From the NCBI GenBank assembly GCA_949743655.1, contig CATJUP010000101.1, positions 1 through 64,000 on the forward strand: DNA of 64,000 bases, in the 5' to 3' direction. This DNA comes from an uncultured Eubacteriales bacterium (GTDB taxonomy: Bacteria > Bacillota > Clostridia > Lachnospirales > Anaerotignaceae). Under the pieces are notes generated by a model, which searched no databases, was not told the DNA's origin, and saw only the letters and a list, made by a program, of their open reading frames with translations. This document shows, in pieces, positions 20,475 through 30,938 of this stretch. The position numbers and the translations under genes were made by a program. Position 1 is the stretch's first letter; every line of letters begins with the position of its first letter.

Positions 20475-22636
20475 TATTCTTCTCCTTCCTCGTAAGCAAA
20501 CATAAAATCAACTGTACGTGCTTGTATATCAGCACGTATAACTTTTATTTTAACATTATCGCCAAGCCTGTATATTTTGCCTGTGCGTTTTCCTACAACA
20601 CATAAATTTTCTTCCTCATAATCATAAAAATCATCCTCAATAGCGTTTAAAGATACCATTCCTTCCACAGTATTATCAAGCTCCACATATATACCATAAC
20701 TTGTAACGCCTGATATAATGCCATAATATTCTTCACCTATATGCTCACTCATATACTGTGCCATTTTAAGTCTGTCGCTCTCTCTTTCGGCATCAGCGGC
20801 AGTACGTTCTGTTGTGGAACAGTGATAAGCCACCTCTGAAAGTATTTTATCATAGTGATTAATTCTGTTAGGCAAAATACCGCCATTTATAACCTCTTTT
20901 ATTATTCTGTGTATTTGCAAATCTGGATACCTTCTTATAGGTGATGTAAAATGACAGTAAAACTTTGCCGCCAATCCAAAATGTCCTAAATTTTCGGCTT
21001 GATATTTAGCTTGTTTCATACTTCTTAAAATCATTCTGCTTATAATATGCTCCTGAGGAGTACCGCCTACTTTTTCAACGAGGCTTTGTATCTCTTTTGG
21101 GTGAATTTCATCTTTTCCTTTTATTTTATAACCAAAAGCTGATATAAGTTTTTTAAGCCCTTCTATTTTCTCACCATCAGGTTGTTCATGGTTACGAAAA
21201 ACAAAAGGTGTTTCTTGCCAATAATAGTCCTCGGCTATTGTTTCGTTGCAAACAAGCATAAATTCTTCTATAAGGTTTGTGGCAAAATTCCTCTCATAAG
21301 GTCCTATATTTATTACTTTTCCATTGTTGTCAAGCGTTATTTTAGTCTCTGGAAAATCAAAATTAACAGAACCTCTTTGTTTTCTTTTGTGATTTAGTAT
21401 AAGTCTAAGTTTATTCATGTCTTCAAGCATAGGTACAAAATCCATATACTCTTTAATTTGTTCATTATCGTGGTGCTCTATAACTTTGTTTACTTTTGTA
21501 TAAGTCATACGACATTTAGAATTTATAACAGCTTCAACAACACGATGATTTATAACATTGCCACTGTGGTCAATTTCCATAATACAGCTTAAAGTAAGTC
21601 TGTCAACATTAGGATTTAATGAGCATATTCCATTTGACAGCCTGTGAGGAAGCATAGGTATAACTCTGTCAGCCATATAAACACTTGTTCCTCTTTTGTA
21701 AGCCTCTTTATCAAGTGGAGAATTTTCAGTAACATAATGACTTACGTCAGCTATATGCACTCCAAGATTATAATTTCCATTGTCCAGTATTTCAAGACTT
21801 ACAGCATCATCAAAATCTTTTGAGTCATCGCCGTCTATTGTAACAGTAATAATATTTCTTAAATCTTCTCTTCCTTCTATTTCTGCATTAGTAATGTCCT
21901 CTGGCATATTTTCGGTTTGCTCATACACGTCTTCTGGATAATCAACAGACAAATTAAACTGTCGTATAATAGAAAGTATGTCAACACCAGGGTCATCTTT
22001 ATGTCCCAATACTTCTACTATTTCTCCCTCGGCGCATTTGTTTGGCGAAGGGTGTTTAGTTACGTTTACTACAACTTTACTTCCTGTAACAGCACCTTTT
22101 GTAGAGCCTTTTGGTATAAATATGTCGTTTATTTTTCTATCATCACAAACAACAAAACCAAAGCCCTTTCCCTCATCAAACGTGCCAACTATTACCTCAG
22201 TTGATTGTGAGAGTATTTTTACTATTTCTCCCAATGCTCGTTTTGTGCCATAAGCCGGATGTGTAATACGCACAAGCACTTTGTCTTTGTGCATGGCATT
22301 AAATGTGTTTTCTGGCGGTATATAAACATCGTTATCATTGCTATCCTCAAGACGGGCAAAACCAAAACCTTTTGGGTTTGATATAAACACTGCTGGATAA
22401 AGATTAATAGAGCTTGTTGTTACTATTTTACCCTTTTTAGTCTCATATATATCGCCTGACAACATAAGGCTGTCTATAACCGCGTTAAAATATTCCTGTT
22501 CCTGTTTTGGCACTTGAAGAACAACTCTCATTTCTCCGCGTCTAAGAGGAATATATTCCTGACTGTTTACAAATTCTTTTACAAGTTTTTTTCTTTCAAT
22601 AAACTTGCTGTCAATTTTAATAGTGTCAAATTCCAT
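20474..22636 (-). CDS. rnr: Ribonuclease R
   Basis: ITVTIDGDDSKDFDDAVSLE, YMADRVIPMLPHRLSNGICSLNP, C-terminal S1 domain; start moved to MEFDTIK after GGCGGG. Confidence 0.95.
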   Translation of the reverse strand: MEFDTIKIDSKFIERKKLVKEFVNSQEYIPLRRGEMRVVLQVPKQEQEYFNAVIDSLMLSGDIYETKKGKIVTTSSINLYPAVFISNPKGFGFARLEDSNDNDVYIPPENTFNAMHKDKVLVRITHPAYGTKRALGEIVKILSQSTEVIVGTFDEGKGFGFVVCDDRKINDIFIPKGSTKGAVTGSKVVVNVTKHPSPNKCAEGEIVEVLGHKDDPGVDILSIIRQFNLSVDYPEDVYEQTENMPEDITNAEIEGREDLRNIITVTIDGDDSKDFDDAVSLEILDNGNYNLGVHIADVSHYVTENSPLDKEAYKRGTSVYMADRVIPMLPHRLSNGICSLNPNVDRLTLSCIMEIDHSGNVINHRVVEAVINSKCRMTYTKVNKVIEHHDNEQIKEYMDFVPMLEDMNKLRLILNHKRKQRGSVNFDFPETKITLDNNGKVINIGPYERNFATNLIEEFMLVCNETIAEDYYWQETPFVFRNHEQPDGEKIEGLKKLISAFGYKIKGKDEIHPKEIQSLVEKVGGTPQEHIISRMILRSMKQAKYQAENLGHFGLAAKFYCHFTSPIRRYPDLQIHRIIKEVINGGILPNRINHYDKILSEVAYHCSTTERTAADAERESDRLKMAQYMSEHIGEEYYGIISGVTSYGIYVELDNTVEGMVSLNAIEDDFYDYEEENLCVVGKRTGKIYRLGDNVKIKVIRADIQARTVDFMFAYEEGEE

Positions 22637-22775
22637 AAACATCCCGCCTTTCTGTTTGCGCATAAAACTTAAATATATTATAACAAATAAATACCAAAAT
22701 CAAAACAACAAATATTAAAAAAACCTTTAAATGGCTATAAATAAATGATAAAATGTTTAGTGAGGTGATTAAAAT

Positions 22776-23291
22776 ATGAAACCATTAGTATCAATAATAA
22801 TGGGCAGTGACTCCGACTTGCCTGTAATGAGTGAGGCAGCAAAACTACTTGACAAACTTAATATACCTTACGAGCTTACAATAGTATCAGCGCATAGAAC
22901 GCCCGACAGAATGTATGAACACGCGCATAAAGCTCACGAAAGAGGTATAAAAGTAATTATAGCCGGTGCTGGTGGAGCGGCACATCTTCCTGGCATGACC
23001 GCGGCTATGACAAGCCTTCCTGTAATAGGAGTGCCCATAAAAACATCTACATTAAGCGGTGTTGACTCTTTATATTCAATATGCCAAATGCCGCCTGGTA
23101 TACCTGTAGCCACTGTAGCCATAAACGGCGCTCAAAATGCCGGTATATTAGCTGCCCAAATATTAGGCGCTTTTGATGAAAATGTATACAATAAAGTTGA
23201 GGAATTTAAAAAAGAGCTTGAAAACACTGTTATCAAAAAAGCTGAAAAACTTGAAAACATAAAATATTCGGCTTACTTAAAAGAAATGTAA
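22776..23291 (+). CDS. purE: N5-carboxyaminoimidazole ribonucleotide mutase
   Basis: [51 protein letters not shown]. Confidence 0.95.
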   Translation: MKPLVSIIMGSDSDLPVMSEAAKLLDKLNIPYELTIVSAHRTPDRMYEHAHKAHERGIKVIIAGAGGAAHLPGMTAAMTSLPVIGVPIKTSTLSGVDSLYSICQMPPGIPVATVAINGAQNAGILAAQILGAFDENVYNKVEEFKKELENTVIKKAEKLENIKYSAYLKEM

Positions 23292-23380
23292 AGCGCTCAT
23301 TTAATTAAAAAAATTACTATTTCTCAATATAAATAAAAGCGCATAATATATAACAACTTCTTTTTTTAGGGAGCGTATTA

Positions 23381-23914
23381 ATGAACGAGTTTATTACAAC
23401 ATATACAAAAAAACATATACAACCTCTTTCACCAAAAGCCGAAGACATAGACATAAAAGATATATCTCATGCCCTTTCGCTTATGGTAAGAGCAAATGGG
23501 CATTTTTCGGAGTTTTATTCGGTATGTCAGCATTGTGTTCACTGCTGTGAGGAAGCACTTTACCGTGACTTTGACAAAAAAACTGCTCTCATGTGTCTTT
23601 TGCATGACGCGAGCGAGGCTTATATAGCCGATATTATACGTCCGGTTAAAGAACATATACCAGATTATTTTAAAATTGAGAAATGTATACAGGATGTTGT
23701 TTACTCAAAATTTATAGGTTATATACCAAATAAAAACGAGTATGAACCTGTTGTAAATATTGACAACTGTCTGCTGTATCATGAGTTTTTGCATTTTACA
23801 GGCGAAAAAATATACGAAGAAGAGCCAATAATGTTTTCTAAACCAGAATTTAAGTTTGTGCCTTTTTTTGAAGCCGAAAAAAAATTTATGACGCTTTTTA
23901 AATTACTTTCATAA
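23381..23914 (+). CDS. HD-domain phosphohydrolase-like protein
   Basis: SEFYSVCQHCVHCCEEA ... TALMCLLHDASEAYIADIIRPVKEH. Confidence 0.8.
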   Translation: MNEFITTYTKKHIQPLSPKAEDIDIKDISHALSLMVRANGHFSEFYSVCQHCVHCCEEALYRDFDKKTALMCLLHDASEAYIADIIRPVKEHIPDYFKIEKCIQDVVYSKFIGYIPNKNEYEPVVNIDNCLLYHEFLHFTGEKIYEEEPIMFSKPEFKFVPFFEAEKKFMTLFKLLS

Positions 23915-23948
23915 AACAGTAATAAAACGCTTTTTAGGGGGAATTAAA

Positions 23949-25262
23949 ATGGGACTTTTTAAAAAACTAACGAGTATTGCGGTTTTAACAGCGGTATTAA
24001 TATCGTCATCATTTACAACAGTTTTAGCAACTGAACCTCGCACAGATATTAATTCAATGCGCGCCCACGGCAGCAACGCGTTTAAAAATGATTACTCAAT
24101 GTGGGCATCAACAATAAAATCTCATATATACAACAACTCTGACGGCGGACTTACGTGTTTATCAGTATTTGGTGATGAAATATGTTTAGAGGAGTTTAAC
24201 AGTGATTTTTCATTTAAATCACAGCGTGAACTGCCTATGGAACTGCCTATTTGGGGAGGTTTTTTCAGCGGTAAAGAATATAATTTTATTATATTTGGTC
24301 AAACAAACAGTGCTGAAGACAACAGCGCCGAGGTTATACGTGTTGTAAAATACTCCAAAAATTGGGAGCGTTTAGGTCATGCGGAGCTTAAAGGAGCTAA
24401 CACAACAGTTCCTTTCGATGCTGGTTCTTTACGCTGTTCTGAAAAAGACAATATGTTATATATACGCACAAGCCATGAAATGTATAAAAGCAAAGACGGG
24501 TTAAATCACCAGTCAAATTTAACATTAGCTGTTAAACAAAGTGACATGAAAATCACAGATAGCCGATATAATGTATCAAATATATCCACGGGATATGTAA
24601 GTCACTCATTTAATCAGTTTATAATTGCCGACCAAAACAATAATATTGTAGCCATAGACCACGGCGATGCTTACCCAAGAGAAATTGTTTTAACAAAATA
24701 TTCTGGTGACGCTGGAAAAGCCAAATTCTCAAAGTCTGTTTCTAACGCCACAATACAAAAATTTGACGGCACAGTAGGCAACAACAGTACTGGCGCAAGT
24801 GTTGGCGGTTTTGCCGAAACAGACAGCGGATATATAACGGCTTATTCTTACGACAGCAAATCTACAAGCGGTTCTGACCCTTCAATATACATAGCTTATA
24901 CAGATAAAAAGAGCTTAAAAACAAAAACTACTCAAATAACGCCTTCTGGTCAGCCTATGGGAACGCCTGTAATTGTTCAAAACGGAACTTCTGGCGGATA
25001 CATTATGTTTAACCCTAAAACTAATTTAACGGCTGTTACAGAATTAGAAGACACTTTATATTACGCTACTTATTCCTCTGACGGAAGTATAGGCGAAATA
25101 CGCAAGACCACAGGAGTTTTATCCGACTGCCAGCCTATAATGTATAACCAAAAAGCTGTATGGTATACCTCATCAATAAATTATTCCCAAAACGACACCG
25201 AACCAAGTCTTATATTCTACACTTTAGACCAAAATGGAATTGATACACACAAAATATATTAA
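23949..25262 (+). CDS. Secreted protein of unknown function, possibly beta-propeller-like
   Basis: Signal peptide MGLFKKLTSIAVLTAVLISSSFTTVLA; beta-rich body. Confidence 0.6.
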   Translation: MGLFKKLTSIAVLTAVLISSSFTTVLATEPRTDINSMRAHGSNAFKNDYSMWASTIKSHIYNNSDGGLTCLSVFGDEICLEEFNSDFSFKSQRELPMELPIWGGFFSGKEYNFIIFGQTNSAEDNSAEVIRVVKYSKNWERLGHAELKGANTTVPFDAGSLRCSEKDNMLYIRTSHEMYKSKDGLNHQSNLTLAVKQSDMKITDSRYNVSNISTGYVSHSFNQFIIADQNNNIVAIDHGDAYPREIVLTKYSGDAGKAKFSKSVSNATIQKFDGTVGNNSTGASVGGFAETDSGYITAYSYDSKSTSGSDPSIYIAYTDKKSLKTKTTQITPSGQPMGTPVIVQNGTSGGYIMFNPKTNLTAVTELEDTLYYATYSSDGSIGEIRKTTGVLSDCQPIMYNQKAVWYTSSINYSQNDTEPSLIFYTLDQNGIDTHKIY

Positions 25263-25267
25263 TAAAT

Positions 25268-25294
25268 TAGCCCTCAATTTATATTGAGGGCTAA
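25268..25294. terminator. Terminator
   Basis: AGCCCTCAATTTATATTGAGGGCT followed by AATTTTT. Confidence 0.8.
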
Positions 25295-25297
25295 TTT

Positions 25298-26284
25298 TTA
25301 ATGACTATACATTTTTTGTATTCTTATATCGTCTCCTAAAAAACGTATTATTCTATAATTTCCAACTATCCTCGAGGCTATTCTATCTGAGTAATTGTCG
25401 CGTATATTATTTATTGATAAATTTGTTGATATTATAACAGGTTTATTGTTCATAAGTCTTGTGTTTAAAATATCAAATAATTCTGAATCTGTAAAAGAGT
25501 TAGCAAATTCAGTACCCAAATCATCTATTATAAGCAAATCAACCGATTGTATATCGTCAGAAAAATTTGTAACCGCCTCTTCCTCATCACGTCTAAAGCG
25601 CTCTTTCTCGGCTGATTTAAAAAGCTGTCCTGCTGTGCTGTAAAAAACCGTATAACCCTTGTTTATAATTTCTCTCGCTATACAGTTGCATAAAAATGTT
25701 TTTCCAAGTCCAGCTTTTCCGTAAAATAAAAGCCCGCTTTTCTCATTATTAAAGTTTTCAATAAAATAATTGCAGATTTTAAGTATGTTTTGAATATTTT
25801 CTCTCGGTGTTATAAATTCGTTATCATATTTCTCATTTCTGTAAAAACTGATGTCAAAATCATCAAAACTCTTGCTTAAATCACTTATATTAGAACCTTT
25901 ATAAGCTAAGTCGACTATCTTTTGAGTAAAGCAAGAACATTGTTTTGAGTTTATAAAACCTGTGTCATTACATTTTTCACATTTATAAACAGGTTTAATA
26001 AATTCCTCATTAAAACCATTTTGTTCCATTATTCTAATTTTTTCGGCTTTAAGAGCATTTGCTTTTTTTTCAAACTCTATTCTAACTGTTTCAACATCTC
26101 CATTTTTACAAGCCTCTTTAAGCGACTTTATACCCAAAACAGATAGTTCGTTGTCTATTTCTTTAACTCTTGGACAAGCATTGTAAATTTTTTCCTGTTT
26201 TTGGTGTATTTGAGCCTTTAAATCTGTCGATAGCAAATCAAAATATTTAATTACCTGTTTGTATATGTCACTTCTTCCAGGCAT
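25298..26284 (-). CDS. Helicase-loader ATPase (DnaC/DnaI family)
   Basis: CNDTGFINSKQCSCF; GLLFYGKAGLGKTFLCNCIAREI; LLIIDDLGTEF. Confidence 0.92.
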   Translation of the reverse strand: MPGRSDIYKQVIKYFDLLSTDLKAQIHQKQEKIYNACPRVKEIDNELSVLGIKSLKEACKNGDVETVRIEFEKKANALKAEKIRIMEQNGFNEEFIKPVYKCEKCNDTGFINSKQCSCFTQKIVDLAYKGSNISDLSKSFDDFDISFYRNEKYDNEFITPRENIQNILKICNYFIENFNNEKSGLLFYGKAGLGKTFLCNCIAREIINKGYTVFYSTAGQLFKSAEKERFRRDEEEAVTNFSDDIQSVDLLIIDDLGTEFANSFTDSELFDILNTRLMNNKPVIISTNLSINNIRDNYSDRIASRIVGNYRIIRFLGDDIRIQKMYSH

Positions 26285-26285
26285 T

Positions 26286-27287
26286 TTAATTTCCCTCCGT
26301 GTTTAGCCTTTCTATAGCCATACGCTCCAAAGCATCATAATCATATTCTGTTTGTTCATAATTTAAAAACCTATTATTTTTTGGTTTAGAGTAACTCTCA
26401 TTATTTTTTTTAGCCTCTGCCGCTTTTTTCTTGTTCTCGGCAAAAACTTTTTCACTTTGCTCCACTTCTTTTATAGTTTTAAAACCGGAATTATACCATG
26501 CTTTTAATATACTGTCGGCGTATCCAAAAGCCGCTTTACCAGTTGATATAACCGACTTTTCACAAGCTAATTTTATAAGCTCGTCAGGCATTTTATAATC
26601 ATTAACCCATTTTTCCATATAATGTATTTGTTTATCTATAGGCTCTTTTCCTCCAATGCCCATATATCTCATTATATTGGCATAAACAGTATTATATTTA
26701 TTTATTCTCTCTTTAGCCGATGTCTCATCGTTTATATTGCTTTCACACCAATCTATAGCAACAGTCTCAATATATCTCATGTTTCGGTGTCCATTTTGAA
26801 CACAAAAGTCAAGCAGAATACTTATTACCTCCAATTTAAGACCAAGCCAATGATAAAGCGAGAATATAACCGACATATCGTTATAACTCAACATTCTTCC
26901 AATTTTTCCCTGCGCCATATCAAAAAGAAATCTTACATCTGGGTTTTTTTCTCTATATATCTCAAGTTCCTCTGGCTGATACTGTGGCTGGTGGTCATTA
27001 ATTATATATTTTTTTGTTTTTGTATCTTCTTTGGCGTCATAATTATCATAAAAAACAAAACTATCGCTCTCAATTTTAAGTAAATGTCTATCCTGCCAAT
27101 ACATAGCTGCTGCCAAAACATCATTATAAGCCATATTAAGTTTTTCCGCCACATCTTTTACCAAAACACCGCTGCCACTTTTAACGGCGTAAATATATAC
27201 AACCGTGTATATAGCGGGAGCGTTAGGCATTAAGTTTTCTATAAAATTAGTGTCAATCGAAACAAAATCATCCTCATTAAAAGACAT
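26286..27287 (-). CDS. DnaD-domain replication protein
   Basis: KIGRMLSYNDMSVIFSLYHWLGLKLEVISILLDFCVQNGHRNMRYIETVAIDW; upstream of DnaI-like ATPase. Confidence 0.87.
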   Translation of the reverse strand: MSFNEDDFVSIDTNFIENLMPNAPAIYTVVYIYAVKSGSGVLVKDVAEKLNMAYNDVLAAAMYWQDRHLLKIESDSFVFYDNYDAKEDTKTKKYIINDHQPQYQPEELEIYREKNPDVRFLFDMAQGKIGRMLSYNDMSVIFSLYHWLGLKLEVISILLDFCVQNGHRNMRYIETVAIDWCESNINDETSAKERINKYNTVYANIMRYMGIGGKEPIDKQIHYMEKWVNDYKMPDELIKLACEKSVISTGKAAFGYADSILKAWYNSGFKTIKEVEQSEKVFAENKKKAAEAKKNNESYSKPKNNRFLNYEQTEYDYDALERMAIERLNTEGN

Positions 27288-27429
27288 TTTTAACGCTCCT
27301 TAATATACAGTGTAACAAACCGTGAGGTTATGGAAATACATTCCTTTAACTCACGGTTATACTTAAAACAATAGTAAGTATTTGGTTTTAATCCCAAATT
27401 TAAAAATATTTTAACGCTTTTTAAATTTA

Positions 27430-27684
27430 TTATTTTTGAGTTTTTTTGTACTCCTCAAGGGCTTTAGACAACTGGTCAGGGCAAGAGGATGTTCTATTGC
27501 CACATTTTACGCCTCTAAGCCTTTCAATAACGTCATCAACAGGCATATCCTCAACAAGGTTTTGTATACCTATATGGTTTCCAGGACATCCTCCATGAAA
27601 TCTTACATTTTTTACTTTTCCATCCTGTACATCAAAGTCAATTTTTCCTGCGCAAATTCCGCTTGTTTGATATGAATAAGCCAT
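27430..27684 (-). CDS. TSCPD domain protein (TIGR03905-like)
   Basis: MAYSYQTSGICAGKIDFDVQDGKVKNVRFHGGCPGNHIGIQ...CGNRTSSCPDQLSKAL. Confidence 0.9.
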   Translation of the reverse strand: MAYSYQTSGICAGKIDFDVQDGKVKNVRFHGGCPGNHIGIQNLVEDMPVDDVIERLRGVKCGNRTSSCPDQLSKALEEYKKTQK

Positions 27685-27685
27685 A

Positions 27686-28216
27686 TTAAAATACCTCCAG
27701 TTTATATTCTTTGGCAACTTCTCTATATTCCTCAATAGTAAGTTTCATGTCTTCAATCTCGTTATAATTAACATCGCGTTTTATTTTTGCCGGAATGCCA
27801 ACAGCAAGAGTATTTTGAGGCACAATGCTGTTTTGAGTAACAATAGCACCAGCAGATACCATAGCGCCTTTTTTAACAACCGCGCCATTAAGCACTATAG
27901 CGCCCATACCTATAAGCGCCCCATCCTCAACATTACACGCATGCAGCAGTGCCCTATGCCCCACAGTTACGTTAGAGCCTATAATAACATCAGCGCCCTC
28001 ATATGTGTCAGTATGTATACAGCATAAATCTTGTATGTTAGTGTTGTCGCCAATAATTACTTTACCGCTTTCGGCGCGTATAACACAGTTAGGCATAACA
28101 ACACAGTTCTCACCAAAAATAACATTGCCGTAAATTGAACAGTTTTCAAATATAGTACAACTTTTTGGTATAACCGGAAATTTGCCTTTAAAACCTCTTA
28201 CAGTATAATCCGCCAA
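27686..28216 (-). CDS. Gamma-carbonic-anhydrase-family hexapeptide-repeat protein
   Basis: IYGNVIFGENCVVMPNCVIRAESGKVIIGDNTNIQDLCCIH...; TTG start after AAGGAGGAG preferred. Confidence 0.9.
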   Translation of the reverse strand: MADYTVRGFKGKFPVIPKSCTIFENCSIYGNVIFGENCVVMPNCVIRAESGKVIIGDNTNIQDLCCIHTDTYEGADVIIGSNVTVGHRALLHACNVEDGALIGMGAIVLNGAVVKKGAMVSAGAIVTQNSIVPQNTLAVGIPAKIKRDVNYNEIEDMKLTIEEYREVAKEYKLEVF

Positions 28217-28389
28217 ATTAACACTCCTCCTTAACGAGCAAAAACACTTATATATTTTATACCACATATTAAGCTAAGGCACAATAATTTATTTTACGAA
28301 TGTGTGTATTGACAAATGGTTTTATAATTATAAAATTTATATTTGTTTTTTAAATAATGTACAAATACGCTCCTTATACCGTTTTGGTA

Positions 28390-28418
28390 TTGACAACAAA
28401 ACCAAACACGCATAAAAT
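28390..28418 (+). promoter_or_regulatory. SigA-type promoter of zinc/manganese transporter operon
   Basis: TTGACA (28390-28395)-N17-TAAAAT (28413-28418). Confidence 0.6.
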
Positions 28419-28449
28419 CTTAAATAATTAATATGTAAGGGAGCTAAAT

Positions 28450-29310
28450 ATGAGTTTTTTTAAAAAGTTCTTTATAATTTTTGTGTCAATAAATATAACA
28501 TTATGTTTTTCATCATGTAAAAAAGCTGAAAACAGCAATATAATACTCACATCGTTTTATCCAGTATACATTATAGCCCAAATAATTACCGAAAACACCG
28601 ATATACAGTTAAAAAACATGGCTCATCCCCAAACTGGCTGTCTGCATGATTATCAGCTTACATCAACTGATATGAGGCTTATAAATGACGCCTCAGTTTT
28701 AATTATAAACGGTGCTGGAATGGAAAACGACTTTATGCAAAAAGCTATTGACAATTCAAACATAAAAATAATAGACTCATCAAACGGCTTGTTTAAAAAT
28801 AATGACGATATAAATAGTAACAACAGCCATATATGGACAAGCCTTGATATGGTAAAAACACAAGCCGAGAATATATGTGACGGTCTCAAACAAATATATC
28901 CACATTATTCAGATACACTTGAAAATAATAAAGCCAATTTTATAAAAAGTGTTGACAAAATTGAGAAATTACAAAATACCAAACCATTTAAGGCTATATC
29001 TTTTAACGAGGCTTTTTATTATATGCTTACCGAAAACGGCATTGATATAACAGCAGAAATAGAAATTGATGAAAATGTTACGCCAACCGCTAGACAAATG
29101 GCGGATATTTCTAATTTGGCTAAAAATTCTGATATAGACGCTATATTTTGCGCTGATGACAATGGTATCGTTTTTGCTAACACTCTAAGCCGAGAAACCG
29201 GCATACCAGTATATATATTAGACCCTCTAACGTACACAAACTCATCAAACGATTATATATCCGCAATGAAAAACAATATATCAATTATAAGCGAGGCTAA
29301 AAACAAATGA
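28450..29310 (+). CDS. Metal (Zn/Mn) ABC transporter substrate-binding lipoprotein
   Basis: Lipobox FSSCKK; cluster A-1 type architecture; in operon with ATPase and permease. Confidence 0.9.
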   Translation: MSFFKKFFIIFVSINITLCFSSCKKAENSNIILTSFYPVYIIAQIITENTDIQLKNMAHPQTGCLHDYQLTSTDMRLINDASVLIINGAGMENDFMQKAIDNSNIKIIDSSNGLFKNNDDINSNNSHIWTSLDMVKTQAENICDGLKQIYPHYSDTLENNKANFIKSVDKIEKLQNTKPFKAISFNEAFYYMLTENGIDITAEIEIDENVTPTARQMADISNLAKNSDIDAIFCADDNGIVFANTLSRETGIPVYILDPLTYTNSSNDYISAMKNNISIISEAKNK

Positions 29311-30056
29311 GTACAAATTCCTCAACATACCACAATAACTGCGGTCTTTGCCGTGTTGACATTCAAAACTTATATGTCAAAAACCATAATGACATAATTA
29401 TAAACAACATAAATCTATCTCTCCACTGTGGAGAGCTTACGGCTATAATAGGCAGAAACGGCGCTGGAAAAACAACTCTTCTTAAAGCCATAATAAACGA
29501 AAGAAGTTATTCTGGAAACATAGTATTTAAAAGCCATGATGATAAAATAATTAAAAAACCTGTTATAGGCTATGTTCCGCAACAGTTAATTTTTGATAAA
29601 AGCACTCCTATAAGCGTTTCTAATTTTATGTTGTCTGCTAAAAATAGCCGTCCTGTTTGGCTTAGCACAACTAAAAATAATTCCAACGATATAAAACAAA
29701 AACTTAAAGAGCTTGAGTGTGAGTATTTATATGATAGGTCTTTAGGCAATATATCCGGCGGTGAGCTTCAAAAAGTTTTGCTAATTATGGCGCTTGACCC
29801 AATGCCAGACCTTTTAATACTCGACGAGCCAGTATCAGGTGTTGACGCTGTTGGTCTTGATATATTCTACAAAAAAATAATATCAATACGCGATAAATAC
29901 CATATAGCTATAGTGCTTGTATCTCACGACCTTAATATAATAAAACAATACGCTGATAGAGCTATACTTATAGATAAAACAGTTATAGCTCAAGGAAGTG
30001 TAGATTATGTATTCTCATCAAAAGCGTTTAAAAACTCTTTTGGTTTAATAGAATAG
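29307..30056 (+). CDS. Metal ABC transporter ATP-binding protein
   Basis: GRNGAGKTTLLKAI, SGGELQKVLLIMALDPMPDLLILDEP. Confidence 0.94.
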   Translation: MSTNSSTYHNNCGLCRVDIQNLYVKNHNDIIINNINLSLHCGELTAIIGRNGAGKTTLLKAIINERSYSGNIVFKSHDDKIIKKPVIGYVPQQLIFDKSTPISVSNFMLSAKNSRPVWLSTTKNNSNDIKQKLKELECEYLYDRSLGNISGGELQKVLLIMALDPMPDLLILDEPVSGVDAVGLDIFYKKIISIRDKYHIAIVLVSHDLNIIKQYADRAILIDKTVIAQGSVDYVFSSKAFKNSFGLIE

Positions 30057-30068
30057 GAGCTGAACATA

Positions 30069-30917
30069 ATGGAAATAATATACTCTATACTATCCGCTTT
30101 TCCTTTTGAGTTTTTACATTACAAATTTATGATAAACGCGCTTATAGCAGTTATAGTTATAACACCGCTTTTTGCTATGCTTGGCACAATGGCGGTAAAC
30201 AACAAAATGGCGTTTTTCTCAGACGCACTTGGTCACAGCGCTTTTACAGGCATAGCCATAGGAATACTTATTGGTCTTAAAAATCCTGTTTTAAGTATGG
30301 TAGCGTTTGGAATACTGCTTGGACTTATAATAAGCCGTGTAAAATATTTTAAAACGGCGTCAACAGACACAATAATAAGCGTTTTCTCATCTATATCCGT
30401 AGCGTTAGGAATAGTTATATTGTCAAAAAATGGAGGTTTCTCAAAATACTCGTCATATCTTATAGGAGATATACTAATTGTAACACCTAAAGAAATTGTA
30501 TTAATGCTTATAACTCTTGCTATTTCATATTTAGTATGGTTTAAAATATATAATCGTTTACTTTTAATAAGCATAAATTCGTCTTTGGCGGCAAGCCGAG
30601 GCATAAACTGCATTTTTATAGAAAACATATTTGTAATACTTTTGGCTGTTTCGGTAATGCTTTCGGTAAAATGGATAGGAATACTTACAATAAACTCATT
30701 TTTAATACTTCCGCCGGCGGCGGCAAGAAATATAGCCTCAAACTCAAAACAGTATCATTTTTACTCACTTATAATAGGCTTGTTTTGTGGCGTTACAGGT
30801 CTTATAATATCGTTTTACGCCGATACATCAGCAGGCGCTACAATAGTACTTACATCATCGTTTGTATATTTTTTAACTCTTTTAATTAATCAAATTAGAA
30901 AAACAAACACTGCTTAA
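30069..30917 (+). CDS. Metal ABC transporter permease (ZnuB/MntB-like)
   Basis: MAFFSDALGHSAFTGIAIGILIG; multiple TM segments. Confidence 0.93.
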   Translation: MEIIYSILSAFPFEFLHYKFMINALIAVIVITPLFAMLGTMAVNNKMAFFSDALGHSAFTGIAIGILIGLKNPVLSMVAFGILLGLIISRVKYFKTASTDTIISVFSSISVALGIVILSKNGGFSKYSSYLIGDILIVTPKEIVLMLITLAISYLVWFKIYNRLLLISINSSLAASRGINCIFIENIFVILLAVSVMLSVKWIGILTINSFLILPPAAARNIASNSKQYHFYSLIIGLFCGVTGLIISFYADTSAGATIVLTSSFVYFLTLLINQIRKTNTA

Positions 30918-30938
30918 ATACAAAAAATACAGAAAGAA

